Notes: generated by a model not told the origin, from the letters alone. A DNA stretch of 64,000 nucleotides from Frigoribacterium sp. CG_9.8 (GCF_015751965.1 NZ_JADOVH010000006.1:62001-126000); one strand, 5' to 3'. Shown: positions 24,124-34,313, numbered from the stretch's first letter. Made by a program: numbers and translations.

Positions 24124-24849
24124 ATGGATTCGAACAGACTGTGGTCTATCGGTGCGGGACTTGCCATGGTGGTGGTGGTGGTCTTGGGTTGGTTTCTGGG
24201 AATCCAACCGCAGCTCTCCTCCGCGACCTTAGCCAGCGACGACCTGGCAGCCACGCAGACCCGCAACGACGCGAGCTCCGCTTCGATTGCCAAGCTCAAA
24301 ACTGACTTCGAAGGAATCACCAAGCTCACCCGGGACGCCGCCGTCCTGCGCGAGTCCGTGCCCTCGAGCGCACAGATCTCGGCGTTCGTCACCGACCTCG
24401 ACTACCTGGCGGGCGAACACCAGGTCGAAGTGAACTCCATCACCGTCTCCGACGCGAAGGCATACACACCCCCGGTCGTTGTCGCGGCGGCACCCGCGGT
24501 GGGAAATTCGGCGACTTCGTCTCCCACCGCGACGCCCGCTCCCACCAACGTGCCTGTCAGTGCTCCCGCAGCCCCCACGGCGCCCGGACTGGTGACAAAC
24601 CCCAAGATCACCGCGGCAAACTTCATTGCGATACCGGTCCAGCTGTCCCTCAAGGGGCCGTACTTGAAGGTGCTGGAGTTCGTCAAGGGGCTGCAAACCG
24701 GTCCGAGACTTTTCCTCGTCACAACGATGTCGACCAAGCCACCGGCTGACAAGACCGCGGCGGGATCGGTTGACGCAACGGTCGGCGGATTCGTCTACGT
24801 GATTCTCGCGAACGGGGCGAGCGCTACAAGCGAGGCGAGCACCAAATAG
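24124..24849 (+). CDS. pilO: PilO-like type IV pilus alignment protein
   Basis: The 241-aa product has one N-terminal transmembrane helix (about residues 8-28), a coiled coil (SSASIAKLKTDFEG), and a C-terminal domain with PVQLSLKGPYLKVLEFVKGLQ, the usual PilO core motif. A Pro/Ala/Thr-rich linker of about 40 residues splits the domain. PilO dimerises with PilN in the inner-membrane platform. It is the last recognisable gene of the pilus locus. No outer-membrane secretin gene follows, as expected for a Gram-positive cell. Confidence 0.75.
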   Translation: MDSNRLWSIGAGLAMVVVVVLGWFLGIQPQLSSATLASDDLAATQTRNDASSASIAKLKTDFEGITKLTRDAAVLRESVPSSAQISAFVTDLDYLAGEHQVEVNSITVSDAKAYTPPVVVAAAPAVGNSATSSPTATPAPTNVPVSAPAAPTAPGLVTNPKITAANFIAIPVQLSLKGPYLKVLEFVKGLQTGPRLFLVTTMSTKPPADKTAAGSVDATVGGFVYVILANGASATSEASTK

Positions 24850-24914
24850 GCGAGGCGTTGCTAGGCTGACGTGACCATCAGGGATGGCTTGGCCAGCCCG
24901 TGAGGAGCGACATC

Positions 24915-25847
24915 ATGAGCAATGAGACACCCACCCCCCAAGGGGGCCTCCATCGAGGCGATGAGTCGACTGACGCCGTCGAGCCTCGGCCGACCACCAC
25001 GGCACCCTCCGCGGATGAGCCAGTAGCAGCGGAGCAGGCAAACGGAAAGCCGGTCTACGACCTCGTCGAGGTTCCGCCAGCGCGGCCCTCCTCGCCGTCC
25101 GCGGCCGAGCCAGACGCCGCCGCGAGCGGTTCGGCAGCCGCGGAAACACCGCCGGCAGCCACGCAAGCACCGCCGGCAGCCACGCAAACACCGCCGGCAG
25201 CCACGCAAACAGGGCCAGCCTCAACGTCCGATGAGCCGCCGCCGCGCGCTGCGACATCCGCCGCCTCGATGCAGACCGTCTACGTGCCGGCACCGGTGCC
25301 GCCGATCAAGAAGGGCAATCGCGGGTTCGGTGTGCTCATCGCGTTGCTTTCCACCGTCGTCTTCACTGGACTATACGCATTAGTCATCGCCACAATCCGC
25401 GCGGTCGAGGTGGGTGTCTTCCAGTTCGACTTCTTTGGCTCGCTCGCCTTCTACACCCCCGCAATCTTCTTCTTCGTGGGCTTCGTGATCGTTGTGATGC
25501 TCGCCAACCGCGCCTCCTGGTGGTCCTACGTGCTCGGCAGCCTCTTAGTCGGGCTGTTCGTTTACTTCGGAACGGTCGCCACTGGACTGCTGGTCAACAA
25601 CGTGCTGGGCGAGACAGCGACGGAGGCTGCCCGGTTGCTCGCCACCGCGCTCTCCAGCCCGTTCATCATCGGCGCCGCACTGGTCGCCCGTGAGGTGTCG
25701 ATGTGGATGGGTGCGTTCATTAGTGCCCGCGGGCGCAGGATGAAGGCGCGCAACATCGACGCGCGCGAGACCTTCGATAGCGAGTCGGCGGCGCGTACGT
25801 CAGAATACGAGAAAGCCCGCTACGGCACGCCAGAAGCCACCGCCTGA
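24915..25847 (+). CDS. Four-helix membrane protein with Pro/Ala-rich N-terminal half
   Basis: The 310-aa protein has a disordered N-terminal half rich in Pro, Ala, Thr and Glu, including PPAATQ repeats coded by 21-bp DNA units, then about four transmembrane helices from residue 140 on, and a basic-acidic cytoplasmic tail. I do not recognise a family beyond a Microbacteriaceae-type membrane protein. AGGAG (24903-24907) seven bases before ATG 24915 favours this start over GTG 24900. It is 8 bp upstream of another small membrane protein, so they are likely one unit. Confidence 0.8.
   Translation: MSNETPTPQGGLHRGDESTDAVEPRPTTTAPSADEPVAAEQANGKPVYDLVEVPPARPSSPSAAEPDAAASGSAAAETPPAATQAPPAATQTPPAATQTGPASTSDEPPPRAATSAASMQTVYVPAPVPPIKKGNRGFGVLIALLSTVVFTGLYALVIATIRAVEVGVFQFDFFGSLAFYTPAIFFFVGFVIVVMLANRASWWSYVLGSLLVGLFVYFGTVATGLLVNNVLGETATEAARLLATALSSPFIIGAALVAREVSMWMGAFISARGRRMKARNIDARETFDSESAARTSEYEKARYGTPEATA
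25146..25208. repeat. Three 21-bp in-frame tandem repeats
   Basis: Three copies of a 21-bp unit (ACACCGCCGGCAGCCACGCAA, second copy starting with G) encode PPAATQ-containing heptads in the disordered part of the membrane protein. Unit number could vary without frameshift. Confidence 0.9.
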
Positions 25848-25855
25848 GCTGCCGG

Positions 25856-26365
25856 GTGGGTGAACCGCGAGTGGATGCACGATCACGTTTTGCACGCACG
25901 ATAGCGGTGTTCGCCGCCGTACTGTTCCTCGCGCTCGCCATCGCGGCCAGCGGCATCATCAGCTTGTTCGCCGACCGCGAGGTGCTCACTGAGCGGGATG
26001 CCGGGCCGCTCATCGCGCCGATCATGTTTGCCGTGGCGACCGCCGCACTTTACGCGATTCTCGTGGCTTTCGGCCGGCGGCGAGGGTTCCTCTTCACTGA
26101 TGCCATCATCACCGCGGTGGTCACCTACTTCTCCTTCCTCATCATCGGATCAGCCCTCTACTCCCTCGGCAAGGGACAACTGCTTGTCTCTCTCCTTTTC
26201 TTCGGGTCGAATGCAATCGGACCGTTTGCGATCGCGGTCGCGGTGATCGCCTTCGTTGTCGCACTGGCCTTCCTGGTGTTGCTCTCCTATCGCGATGGCG
26301 GGGGAGCGGCGCGAACGCCCCGGTGGTGGTGGGAGAACCGTGATGATCACGACCGTCGCGAGTAA
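25856..26365 (+). CDS. Small membrane protein, four transmembrane helices
   Basis: The 169-aa protein has four predicted transmembrane helices (near residues 15-36, 48-68, 80-104 and 120-145), a short basic loop after helix 2 (GRRRG), and a charged tail (WWWENRDDHDRRE). It looks like the conserved small membrane proteins seen next to similar genes in Microbacteriaceae, but I cannot name a function. The start is GTG at 25856; a GTG five codons later is also possible. It follows the preceding membrane protein by 8 bp. Confidence 0.75.
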   Translation: MGEPRVDARSRFARTIAVFAAVLFLALAIAASGIISLFADREVLTERDAGPLIAPIMFAVATAALYAILVAFGRRRGFLFTDAIITAVVTYFSFLIIGSALYSLGKGQLLVSLLFFGSNAIGPFAIAVAVIAFVVALAFLVLLSYRDGGGAARTPRWWWENRDDHDRRE

Positions 26366-26405
26366 GCGGCCTTTCGATTTCTCGCTCAGGGACATGCGGA
26401 GTCAT

Positions 26406-26435
26406 TTGACCGCGGGTGCAGGCAGCACGTAGTAT
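26406..26435 (+). promoter_or_regulatory. str operon promoter (TTGACC-N18-TAGTAT)
   Basis: TTGACC (26406-26411) and TAGTAT (26430-26435) are separated by 18 bases. This is the best sigma-70-like promoter in the region and fits strong expression of rpsL-rpsG-fusA-tuf. Confidence 0.7.
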
Positions 26436-26611
26436 GGGGAACGTGTGTGCCCTGTTGCGCGCCTGAATCGCGTCCAGTTCTTCCAGGCGCAGGACCGGCT
26501 CGACATCAGCCACACAAGCTGGGTTTGCGGGTCTGTGAAAGATCTTCAGCCCCCACGGCATACCATTCAGGATCGAACATTCTCGTGCGATTCGCGTGTG
26601 GTGCAAACCGA

Positions 26612-26638
26612 TTCCGACGGACCTACAGAACGTCGGAA
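26612..26638 (+). promoter_or_regulatory. Hairpin in the rpsL leader
   Basis: TTCCGACG (26612-26619) pairs perfectly with CGTCGGAA (26631-26638) around an 11-base loop, 38 bases before the rpsL ribosome-binding site. No T-run follows, so it is more likely a protein-binding or mRNA-stability element than a terminator. Confidence 0.5.
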
Positions 26639-26688
26639 CGGATGCTACGCAACATCTGTCACCGTGCAATAGATACAAGGAGTATGCA

Positions 26689-27063
26689 GTGCCCACCATT
26701 CAGCAGTTGGTCCGCAAGGGCCGTAGCCCCAAGGTCGTCAAGACCAAGGCGCCCGCCCTCAAGGGCAACCCGCAGCAGCGCGGGGTGTGCACCCGCGTGT
26801 ACACAACCACCCCGAAGAAGCCCAACTCGGCGCTGCGCAAGGTCGCTCGCGTCAAGCTTTCCAACGGCACCGAGGTGACCGCGTACATCCCCGGCGAGGG
26901 CCACAACCTCCAGGAGCACTCGATGGTGCTGATCCGTGGCGGTCGTGTCAAGGATCTCCCCGGTGTGCGCTACAAAATCGTGCGCGGCGCGCTCGACACC
27001 CAGGCTGTTAAGAACCGCAAGCAGGCCCGTAGCCTCTACGGCGCGAAGAAGGACAAGAAGTAA
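26689..27063 (+). CDS. rpsL: 30S ribosomal protein S12
   Basis: The 124-aa S12 is full length and shows the conserved [18 protein letters not shown] and [24 protein letters not shown] loops that sit at the decoding centre. The two lysines whose change gives streptomycin resistance (in PKKPNS and GRVKDLPG) are wild-type. The start is GTG with AAGGAG six bases upstream; ATG codons further up lack a site. The stop codon (27061-27063) overlaps the rpsG start by one base. Confidence 0.98.
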   Translation: MPTIQQLVRKGRSPKVVKTKAPALKGNPQQRGVCTRVYTTTPKKPNSALRKVARVKLSNGTEVTAYIPGEGHNLQEHSMVLIRGGRVKDLPGVRYKIVRGALDTQAVKNRKQARSLYGAKKDKK

Positions 27064-27533
27064 TGCCTCGTAAAGGACCAGCACCGAAGCGTCCCGTAGT
27101 CGCGGACCCGGTCTACGGAGCCCCGATCGTCAGCCAGCTCGTCAACAAGATCCTTCTTGATGGCAAGAAGGGCCTCGCAGAGCGAATCGTTTATGACGCG
27201 CTCGTCGGAGTGTCGACCAAAAACGGTGCGGATGCCGTAGTCACGCTGAAAAAAGCGCTCGACAATGTGCGCCCAACCATCGAGGTCAAGAGCCGCCGCG
27301 TTGGTGGATCGACCTACCAGGTACCGGTCGAGGTCAAGCCTCATCGCGCCAACACTCTCGCGCTGCGCTGGCTCACCACCTACGCCAAGGGCCGTCGCGA
27401 GAAGACCATGACCGAACGTCTCACCAACGAGATCCTCGACGCATCCAACGGCCTCGGTGCCGCGGTCAAGCGTCGCGAGGACACCCACAAGATGGCTGAC
27501 GCCAACAAAGCATTCGCACACTACCGCTGGTAG
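27063..27533 (+). CDS. rpsG: 30S ribosomal protein S7
   Basis: The 156-aa S7 binds 16S rRNA and organises the small-subunit head. It begins [18 protein letters not shown] and contains the beta-hairpin segment [24 protein letters not shown]. It follows rpsL with a one-base overlap and is separated from fusA by 120 bp containing a strong RNA structure. In enterobacteria S7 represses its own operon by binding between rpsL and rpsG; the missing gap here means any feedback site must lie elsewhere. Confidence 0.98.
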   Translation: MPRKGPAPKRPVVADPVYGAPIVSQLVNKILLDGKKGLAERIVYDALVGVSTKNGADAVVTLKKALDNVRPTIEVKSRRVGGSTYQVPVEVKPHRANTLALRWLTTYAKGRREKTMTERLTNEILDASNGLGAAVKRREDTHKMADANKAFAHYRW

Positions 27534-27548
27534 ACGCTGGAGCTGTGG

Positions 27549-27598
27549 CAGTCGCGCAAGCGATTGCGCGACGCCAGTCCCGAGGGAGCCTGCGACTG
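27549..27598 (+). promoter_or_regulatory. rpsG-fusA intergenic RNA structure with two alternative pairings
   Basis: GTCGCGCAA (27551-27559) pairs with TTGCGCGAC (27564-27572) across a GCGA tetraloop of the GNRA class. The same 5' bases, as CAGTCGC (27549-27555), can instead pair with GCGACTG (27592-27598). The two structures are exclusive. No T-run follows either. The fusA ribosome-binding site is ~45 bases downstream. Confidence 0.55.
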
Positions 27599-27653
27599 AA
27601 GTTTCAGGCACCTTCCCCAGCATCTATTCACTTCTGAACCGTAAGGACACCCC

Positions 27654-29771
27654 GTGGCACAAGACGTGCTCACCGACCTGAACAAGGTCCGAAACATCGG
27701 CATCATGGCTCACATCGATGCTGGCAAGACCACCACAACTGAGCGCATCCTCTACTACACGGGCATCACCCACAAGATCGGTGAGGTGCACGATGGTGCA
27801 GCCACGATGGACTGGATGGCGCAGGAGCAGGAACGCGGCATCACCATCACGTCTGCGGCGACGACCTGTTTCTGGAATAAGCATCAGATCAACATCATCG
27901 ACACCCCCGGGCATGTGGACTTCACCGTCGAGGTGGAGCGGTCGCTCCGCGTGCTCGACGGTGCGGTTGCTGTGTTCGACGGCAAGGAGGGCGTTGAGCC
28001 CCAGTCCGAGACCGTGTGGCGTCAGGCTGATAAGTACGACGTTCCGCGCATCTGCTTCGTCAACAAGATGGACAAGCTCGGGGCCGACTTCTACTACACG
28101 GTCGACACGATCATCAAGCGCCTCGGTGCAAAGCCCCTCGTCATCCAGCTCCCGATCGGTTTTGAGAACAGCTTCGAGGGGGTCGTCGACCTCGTCGAGA
28201 TGCGTGCGCTGACGTGGCGCGGAGACTCGAAGGGTGACGTCGAGCTCGGTTCTAAATACGACATCGAAGAGATCCCGGCCGACTTGGTGGAGAAGGCGAA
28301 CGAGTACCGTGCCGCTCTTCTCGAGGTTGTCGCCGAGACCGACGACGTGCTGCTCGGGCGTTTCATGGAGGGTGACACCGATTTCTCGGTCGCCGAGATC
28401 AAGGCTGCGATTCGCAAGCTCACCATCTCGAGCCAGATCTACCCGGTGCTGTGCGGCTCCGCTTTCAAGAACCGCGGGGTTCAGCCGATGCTCGACGCGG
28501 TGATCGACTACCTGCCGACACCGCTCGACGTGCCAGCCATCGAGGCTCATGACCCCCGCGACGAAGAGAAGGTCATCCTTCGCCACCCGGATGCGACCGA
28601 GCCATTCGCCGCGCTCGCGTTCAAGGTCGCGGTTCACCCCTTCTTCGGCCGTCTCACCTATATCCGGGTCTACTCGGGTCGGGCCGACTCCGGAGCCCAG
28701 CTAGTCAACGCGACCAAGGGCAAGAAGGAGCGTATCGGCAAGATCTTCCAGATGCACGCAAATAAGGAGAACCCGGTCGACAGCGTCACGGCCGGTCACA
28801 TTTACGCGGTCATCGGCCTCAAGGACACGACAACCGGTGACACACTCACCGACCCGACGAACCAGGTTGTTCTCGAGTCGATGACGTTCCCGGAGCCGGT
28901 CATCGAGGTTGCCATCGAGCCGAAGACGAAGGCCGACCAGGAGAAGCTGGGTCTCGCGATCCAGAAGCTCGCTGAGGAGGACCCGACGTTCCGCACGGAG
29001 CAGAACGTCGACACCGGCCAGACGGTGATCAAGGGAATGGGTGAGCTTCACCTTGACATCTTGGTCGACCGCATGAAGCGCGAGTTCGGTGTCGAAGCGA
29101 ACGTCGGAAAGCCCCAGGTCGCCTATCGCGAAACGATTCGTCGTGTCGTCGAGAAGCACGACTTCACTCACAAGAAGCAGACGGGTGGCTCCGGCCAGTT
29201 CGCTAAGATCCAGATCTCGCTTGAGCCGATGGAGGTGACCGCCGAAAAGAGCTACGAGTTCGTCAACAAGGTCACCGGTGGTCGGATCCCGCGCGAGTAC
29301 ATCCCCTCTGTCGATCACGGCATCCAGGACGCGCTTCAGGTCGGCGTGCTCGCGGGTTATCCGATGGTCGGGGTCATGGCGATCCTGCTCGATGGTGCCT
29401 CGCACGATGTCGACTCCTCGGAAATGGCATTCAAGATCGCCGGCTCGATGGCGTTCAAGGAAGCGGCTCGTAAGGCCGATCCCGTGCTGCTCGAGCCGCT
29501 GATGGCCGTCGAAGTGCGTACCCCGGAGGAGTACATGGGAGACGTCATCGGCGACCTGAACTCACGTCGTGGGCAGATCCAGTCGATGGAGGACGCGACC
29601 GGCGTGAAGGTTATCGCCGCAAAGGTACCCCTGTCGGAGATGTTCGGCTATGTCGGAGACCTCCGGTCCAAGACATCCGGGCGCGCAGTGTACTCGATGT
29701 CGTTCGACAGCTACTCTGAGGTGCCGCGCGCGGTCGCCGACGAGATCATCCAAAAGAACAAGGGCGAATAG
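27654..29771 (+). CDS. fusA: Elongation factor G
   Basis: The 705-aa translocase EF-G has the GTPase motifs [19 protein letters not shown] (G1), DTPGHVD (G3) and NKMDKLGAD (G4), followed by domains II-V including GHIYAVIGL and the C-terminal [14 protein letters not shown]-like block (here [19 protein letters not shown]). Length and domain order are normal. The start is GTG with AAGGA upstream (27643-27647). It lies third in the str operon; tuf follows after 109 bp with its own leader hairpin. Confidence 0.98.
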   Translation: MAQDVLTDLNKVRNIGIMAHIDAGKTTTTERILYYTGITHKIGEVHDGAATMDWMAQEQERGITITSAATTCFWNKHQINIIDTPGHVDFTVEVERSLRVLDGAVAVFDGKEGVEPQSETVWRQADKYDVPRICFVNKMDKLGADFYYTVDTIIKRLGAKPLVIQLPIGFENSFEGVVDLVEMRALTWRGDSKGDVELGSKYDIEEIPADLVEKANEYRAALLEVVAETDDVLLGRFMEGDTDFSVAEIKAAIRKLTISSQIYPVLCGSAFKNRGVQPMLDAVIDYLPTPLDVPAIEAHDPRDEEKVILRHPDATEPFAALAFKVAVHPFFGRLTYIRVYSGRADSGAQLVNATKGKKERIGKIFQMHANKENPVDSVTAGHIYAVIGLKDTTTGDTLTDPTNQVVLESMTFPEPVIEVAIEPKTKADQEKLGLAIQKLAEEDPTFRTEQNVDTGQTVIKGMGELHLDILVDRMKREFGVEANVGKPQVAYRETIRRVVEKHDFTHKKQTGGSGQFAKIQISLEPMEVTAEKSYEFVNKVTGGRIPREYIPSVDHGIQDALQVGVLAGYPMVGVMAILLDGASHDVDSSEMAFKIAGSMAFKEAARKADPVLLEPLMAVEVRTPEEYMGDVIGDLNSRRGQIQSMEDATGVKVIAAKVPLSEMFGYVGDLRSKTSGRAVYSMSFDSYSEVPRAVADEIIQKNKGE

Positions 29772-29822
29772 CTTCCGCTGTTTGTCCAAGTAAAATATCT
29801 AAATCCAAACCCCCGTAGCGCG

Positions 29823-29848
29823 CACGGCCCGAAACAATTCGAGCCGTG
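29823..29848 (+). promoter_or_regulatory. Hairpin in the tuf leader
   Basis: CACGGC-C-CGAA pairs with TTCG-A-GCCGTG (one C-A mismatch, loop ACAA). It sits 20 bases before AGGAGG of tuf and follows an AT-rich stretch (29789-29805) where a secondary tuf promoter could lie, though no clear -35/-10 pair is seen. Confidence 0.45.
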
Positions 29849-29880
29849 GGCGCCTACACCTAAGTCCTGAGGAGGACCAA

Positions 29881-31074
<1,194 letters not shown>

Positions 31075-31102
31075 CACCTGCACGGCGCTGATTCAAGCGC
31101 GA

Positions 31103-31138
31103 ACGAAGGGCCGCATCCGCAGGGGTGGGGCCCTTCGT
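31103..31138 (+). terminator. str operon terminator after tuf
   Basis: ACGAAGGGCC (31103-31112) pairs with GGCCCTTCGT (31129-31138) around a 16-base loop, 28 bases after the tuf stop, and is followed by a short CGTTTCCC stretch. Confidence 0.75.
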
Positions 31139-31205
31139 CGTTTCCCGCCCGGGTGAGACGCGGGTATCGAGATGCCGCCGCGACTCCGCCGCTTAGGGTG
31201 GAAGT

Positions 31206-32174
31206 ATGCCCCGACTGCGCCGAAGTGACTTTTCTGCTGCCGGATTTCACCGGGCGCGGGCCGGTCGCGGCTTCTCCTACACCGACACGGGCGGGCATCC
31301 CATCACCGACCGAGAGCCTCGGGCTCGCATCGAACAGCTCGCCATCCCTCCGGCGTGGACGGACGTCTGGATCGCTCCCCATGCCAATGGACACATCCAG
31401 GCGACGGGCATGGATGCGGCCGGTCGCCGACAGTACCTCTATCACTCGAGCTGGCGTGAGCAGAAGGACCGGATAAAGTTCGATCGCGCATTGAGTCTCG
31501 CCGAATCGCTGCCCGCTGCGCGTCGGCGGGTGACGATGGACCTGCGATCACCCAGACCGACGCGCGAGCGTGCCCTCGCCACCGCGTTCCGCATGCTTGA
31601 CACCGGCTCGCTCCGCGTGGGATCAGAGCAATACGCCGAGGCGAACGGCAGCCATGGCCTCGCCACTCTGCTTTGCTCGCACGTCACAGTCAGTGGCGAC
31701 ACGGTATTCCTGAGTTTTCCGGCGAAGAGCGGCCAGGAGTGGCAGTCAGAGATCACGGATGTCGACCTCGCCACAGGGGTTCGTGCTCTGAAGCGGCGCG
31801 GTCCGGACGCGCGGTTGTTGGCGTGGAAAGACGGGTCCACTTGGCATCCCGTTGTTGCCGCCGATATCAACGCCTATGTGAAGGAACGCACGGGTGGGGA
31901 ATTTACCGCTAAGGACTTTCGCACGCTTCACGGCACTGTCGCGGCGGCGACCAGCTTGGCAAAGCACGGTGCCGAGCAGCGCAAGGCAGCGCGGGATCGT
32001 GCGTTGGCACAGGCGATGCGGGATGCCGCCCGGGTACTCGGCAACACCCCGTCCATCGCCAAGAAAAGTTACGTGGATCCGCGGATCGTTGACCACTATC
32101 GGGCGGGAATCACCATTGACCCCGCCCGGGTGAGCGCGGCAGAATCAGAGTTGCGAATCCTTCTTGTCGAGTAA
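31206..32174 (+). CDS. DNA topoisomerase type IB (poxvirus-like)
   Basis: The 322-aa product is a small bacterial type IB topoisomerase that relaxes supercoils by nicking one strand through a 3'-phosphotyrosine. Likely catalytic residues by comparison with vaccinia enzyme: R137 in LRVGSEQY, K174 in FPAKSG, R239 in KDFRTLHGT and the nucleophile Y289 in KKSYVDPRIV. The fifth site, histidine in vaccinia, appears as N280 (LGNTPS), which is common in bacterial members. The N-terminal domain (IPPAWTDVWIAP...ATGMDAAGRRQYLYH) is complete. It stands alone between tuf and the YoaK gene. Confidence 0.9.
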   Translation: MPRLRRSDFSAAGFHRARAGRGFSYTDTGGHPITDREPRARIEQLAIPPAWTDVWIAPHANGHIQATGMDAAGRRQYLYHSSWREQKDRIKFDRALSLAESLPAARRRVTMDLRSPRPTRERALATAFRMLDTGSLRVGSEQYAEANGSHGLATLLCSHVTVSGDTVFLSFPAKSGQEWQSEITDVDLATGVRALKRRGPDARLLAWKDGSTWHPVVAADINAYVKERTGGEFTAKDFRTLHGTVAAATSLAKHGAEQRKAARDRALAQAMRDAARVLGNTPSIAKKSYVDPRIVDHYRAGITIDPARVSAAESELRILLVE

Positions 32175-32235
32175 ATGTCCTCGCGAACGCGCAGCAGCAC
32201 TCGAAGGGGGAGTCCATTCCGCTACCGTTAGATCG

Positions 32236-32940
32236 ATGGCGCGCTTTCCTCTGCTCCCCGTCGGGCACCACTTCGTCACCGGCCTGCTGCTGTTGACCGC
32301 CTCTACCGGATGTATCGACGCGGTGAGCTACCTTGCGCTTGACCGTGTGTTCACCGGCAACATGACGGGCAACGTGCTCTTCATCGGGTTCAGCCTCGTG
32401 GGAGCGGGAACCGCGCTCATTGTGAACTATGCCATCGCGCTCGTCGGGTTCGCACTCGGGTCGATGATCGGCGGTCGAATCGTTGGGCAGTCGGCGAGGA
32501 AGGGGCTGCCGACCACCAGCCGCGCCATTCTGATCGCCGGAGCGGTGCTGATCATTGGATCGGCGATTTACTGGCTCATCGTCCAGACACTTCCGCACCC
32601 GGCTTTGCTCACCGTCACCGCCGTTCTTTCGGTGGTCATGGGAGCGCAGGTGTCCGCGGTCAAACCGGTTGGCAATTCGGATGTCACGACCATCGTCGTC
32701 ACGAATACCCTCGCCAATCTGGCCCGTGACAGCCGACTCGCCGGAGGCACCGGCAAGAACTGGTTCCCGCGGCTCGCGGCTATTCTCGCCATGGGAATCG
32801 GTGCTGCGATTGGCGCCGCGGTGCATCTCTACTTCGGTGGCGCCGAGGCGCTCCTGGCCGGTGCAATCATCTTCACTGCCGGAATGGTGACCCTGGTGAC
32901 CGCCAATCGTCGAACGGTGAAAGCGCTGGTCGACCGGTGA
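32236..32940 (+). CDS. YoaK/DUF1275 family membrane protein
   Basis: The 234-aa protein has about six transmembrane helices and the family's opening signature: LLLTASTGCIDAVSYLALDRVFTGNMTGNVLF, with the typical FTGNMTGN motif after helix 1. A central loop carries VSAVKPVGNSDVTTIVVTNTLANLA. The family is common in bacteria; its transport substrate is unknown. The ATG at 32236 directly precedes the first helix; the frame is open a little further upstream without a better start. It ends the region before the S10 operon. Confidence 0.88.
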   Translation: MARFPLLPVGHHFVTGLLLLTASTGCIDAVSYLALDRVFTGNMTGNVLFIGFSLVGAGTALIVNYAIALVGFALGSMIGGRIVGQSARKGLPTTSRAILIAGAVLIIGSAIYWLIVQTLPHPALLTVTAVLSVVMGAQVSAVKPVGNSDVTTIVVTNTLANLARDSRLAGGTGKNWFPRLAAILAMGIGAAIGAAVHLYFGGAEALLAGAIIFTAGMVTLVTANRRTVKALVDR

Positions 32941-32975
32941 TCGCCAGCCGACACTCCCAAAGCGACACGCCCGGG

Positions 32976-33004
32976 TTGCAGCAATGCGAAACCTGTGGCA
33001 GACT
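32976..33004 (+). promoter_or_regulatory. Candidate S10 operon promoter (TTGCAG-N17-CAGACT)
   Basis: TTGCAG (32976-32981) and CAGACT (32999-33004) are 17 bases apart. Both boxes are imperfect, but the spacing is ideal and no better promoter is visible before rpsJ. Confidence 0.4.
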
Positions 33005-33137
33005 CTCCTAGTTCAACAAAACCGGCTTTGCGCCGGGATCACTGCCAGGCAGTGCACAGATGCGAGACCGTGCCGTTATACGCACAGCGTCACCATTTGG
33101 GCCGCGGGTAGCAGAACGCGACTTGATCGACTCCCTT

Positions 33138-33159
33138 GCACGCGGCAATAGCTGCGTGC
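33138..33159 (+). promoter_or_regulatory. Stable hairpin in the S10 leader
   Basis: GCACGCGGC (33138-33146) pairs with GCTGCGTGC (33151-33159), nine pairs including one G-U, across the loop AATA. In Escherichia coli a leader hairpin binds L4 to control this operon; whether this one does is unknown. Confidence 0.5.
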
Positions 33160-33186
33160 GGCGCGAGGGCACTACGCCCGAACGCC

Positions 33187-33217
33187 GGGATGAGAGACAT
33201 CCCAATGATCTATTGGG
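33187..33217 (+). promoter_or_regulatory. Two overlapping hairpins in the S10 leader
   Basis: GGGATG (33187-33192) pairs with CATCCC (33198-33203). CCCAAT (33201-33206) pairs with ATTGGG (33212-33217). The shared CCC at 33201-33203 means only one full stem can form at a time, or the second forms after the first is opened. No T-run follows. Confidence 0.5.
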
Positions 33218-33346
33218 CAAGCAGTAATTGACACAACAACAGTGGTGCGCAGCAGCTGAGCAGGTAGCAGCGGTGAAGCAAACCGAGCATCCAATAGCCG
33301 AGCGCGCGCCGCGAAGCCATGATGCCTTAAAGAGAGTGAGTCACAC

Positions 33347-33655
33347 ATGGCGGGACAAAAGATCCGCATCCGACTTAAGTCGTATGACCACGAGGTCATC
33401 GACAGCTCGGCGCGCAAGATCGTCGACACGGTGACCCGTGCCGGTGCTACTGTCGTCGGCCCGGTTCCGCTGCCGACCGAGAAGAACATCATTGCGGTGA
33501 TCCGTTCTCCTCATAAGTACAAGGACAGCCGCGAGCACTTCGAGAAGCGCACCCACAAGCGCCTCATCGACATCATCGACCCGACGCCGAAGGCCGTCGA
33601 CTCGCTCATGCGACTCGACCTCCCCGCCGACGTCAACATCGAGATCAAGCTGTAG
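33347..33655 (+). CDS. rpsJ: 30S ribosomal protein S10
   Basis: The 102-aa S10 is full length and starts [18 protein letters not shown], with the conserved loop [10 protein letters not shown] and the [16 protein letters not shown] block. It works in the 30S head and also binds NusB in transcription antitermination. It is the first gene of the S10 operon, behind a long structured leader, and is followed by rplC after 7 bp. Confidence 0.98.
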   Translation: MAGQKIRIRLKSYDHEVIDSSARKIVDTVTRAGATVVGPVPLPTEKNIIAVIRSPHKYKDSREHFEKRTHKRLIDIIDPTPKAVDSLMRLDLPADVNIEIKL

Positions 33656-33662
33656 GCGACTG

Positions 33663-34313
33663 ATGGCTACTACTAAGACAAGTAAGGGACTGCTGGGCAA
33701 GAAGCTCGGGATGACCCAGGTCTGGGACGCAAATAACAAGCTCATCCCCGTGACGGTCGTCGAGATCACACCGAACGTCGTGACCCAGCTGCGCTCCGAG
33801 GAGGTAGACGGCTACCTGGCCGTGCAGATCGCCTACGGCCAGATCGATCCGCGCAAGGTGAACAAGCCCGCGTCCGGTCACTTCGACAAGGCTGGGGTCA
33901 CACCCCGCCGCCACCTCACCGAGGTGCGTACCGCGGATGCCGCCGAGTACACCCTCGGCCAGGAGATCGCGGTCGACATCTTCGAAGCCGGCCAAAAGGT
34001 CGACGTCGTCGGAACATCCAAGGGCAAGGGCTTCGCCGGAGTCATGAAGCGACACAACTTCAAGGGTGTCTCTTCGTCTCACGGTTCGCACCGCAACCAC
34101 CGCAAGCCCGGCTCGATCGGTGCATCCTCCACGCCTTCACGCGTGTTCAAGGGAATGCGCATGGCCGGCCGCATGGGTGGAGACCGAGTCACCGCGATGA
34201 ACCTCATCGTGCACTCAGTCGACCTCGAGAAGAACCTGATCCTGGTCAAGGGTGCTGTTCCCGGCGCCAAGGGTCGCATCGTCTTCGTCCGCAACGCAGT
34301 GAAGGGAGTGTAG
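33663..34313 (+). CDS. rplC: 50S ribosomal protein L3
   Basis: The 216-aa L3 helps form the peptidyl-transferase region. It has the N-terminal [14 protein letters not shown] motif, the long loop [28 protein letters not shown] that reaches towards the catalytic centre, and a standard C-terminus. It lies 7 bp after rpsJ and 4 bp before rplD. The N-terminal extension is only a few Thr/Lys residues. Confidence 0.98.
   Translation: MATTKTSKGLLGKKLGMTQVWDANNKLIPVTVVEITPNVVTQLRSEEVDGYLAVQIAYGQIDPRKVNKPASGHFDKAGVTPRRHLTEVRTADAAEYTLGQEIAVDIFEAGQKVDVVGTSKGKGFAGVMKRHNFKGVSSSHGSHRNHRKPGSIGASSTPSRVFKGMRMAGRMGGDRVTAMNLIVHSVDLEKNLILVKGAVPGAKGRIVFVRNAVKGV

Larger units (their letters stand above)
26366..26688. 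other. Intergenic region with the str operon leader
   Basis: No gene is supported here. It contains a good promoter (26406-26435), a predicted ~245-base 5' untranslated leader, one strong hairpin (26612-26638) and the rpsL ribosome-binding site AAGGAG (26677-26682). Confidence 0.7.
32941..33346. other. S10 operon promoter and leader region
   Basis: This 406-bp gap has no supported gene. It contains a candidate promoter (32976-33004) and, in the ~335-base leader behind it, several hairpins: CACTGC/GCAGTG at 33040-33054, one at 33138-33159, and two overlapping ones at 33187-33217. A TTGACA occurs at 33228-33233 but has no matching -10 box. Confidence 0.65.

Noticed and set aside
25146-25208. 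CRISPR-like or regulatory repeat
   Set aside because: The units are contiguous, in frame and code for a Pro/Ala-rich linker; there are no spacers.
33228-33233. TTGACA as the S10 operon promoter
   Set aside because: No -10 hexamer occurs 16-19 bases downstream; the upstream pair at 32976-33004 has correct spacing.
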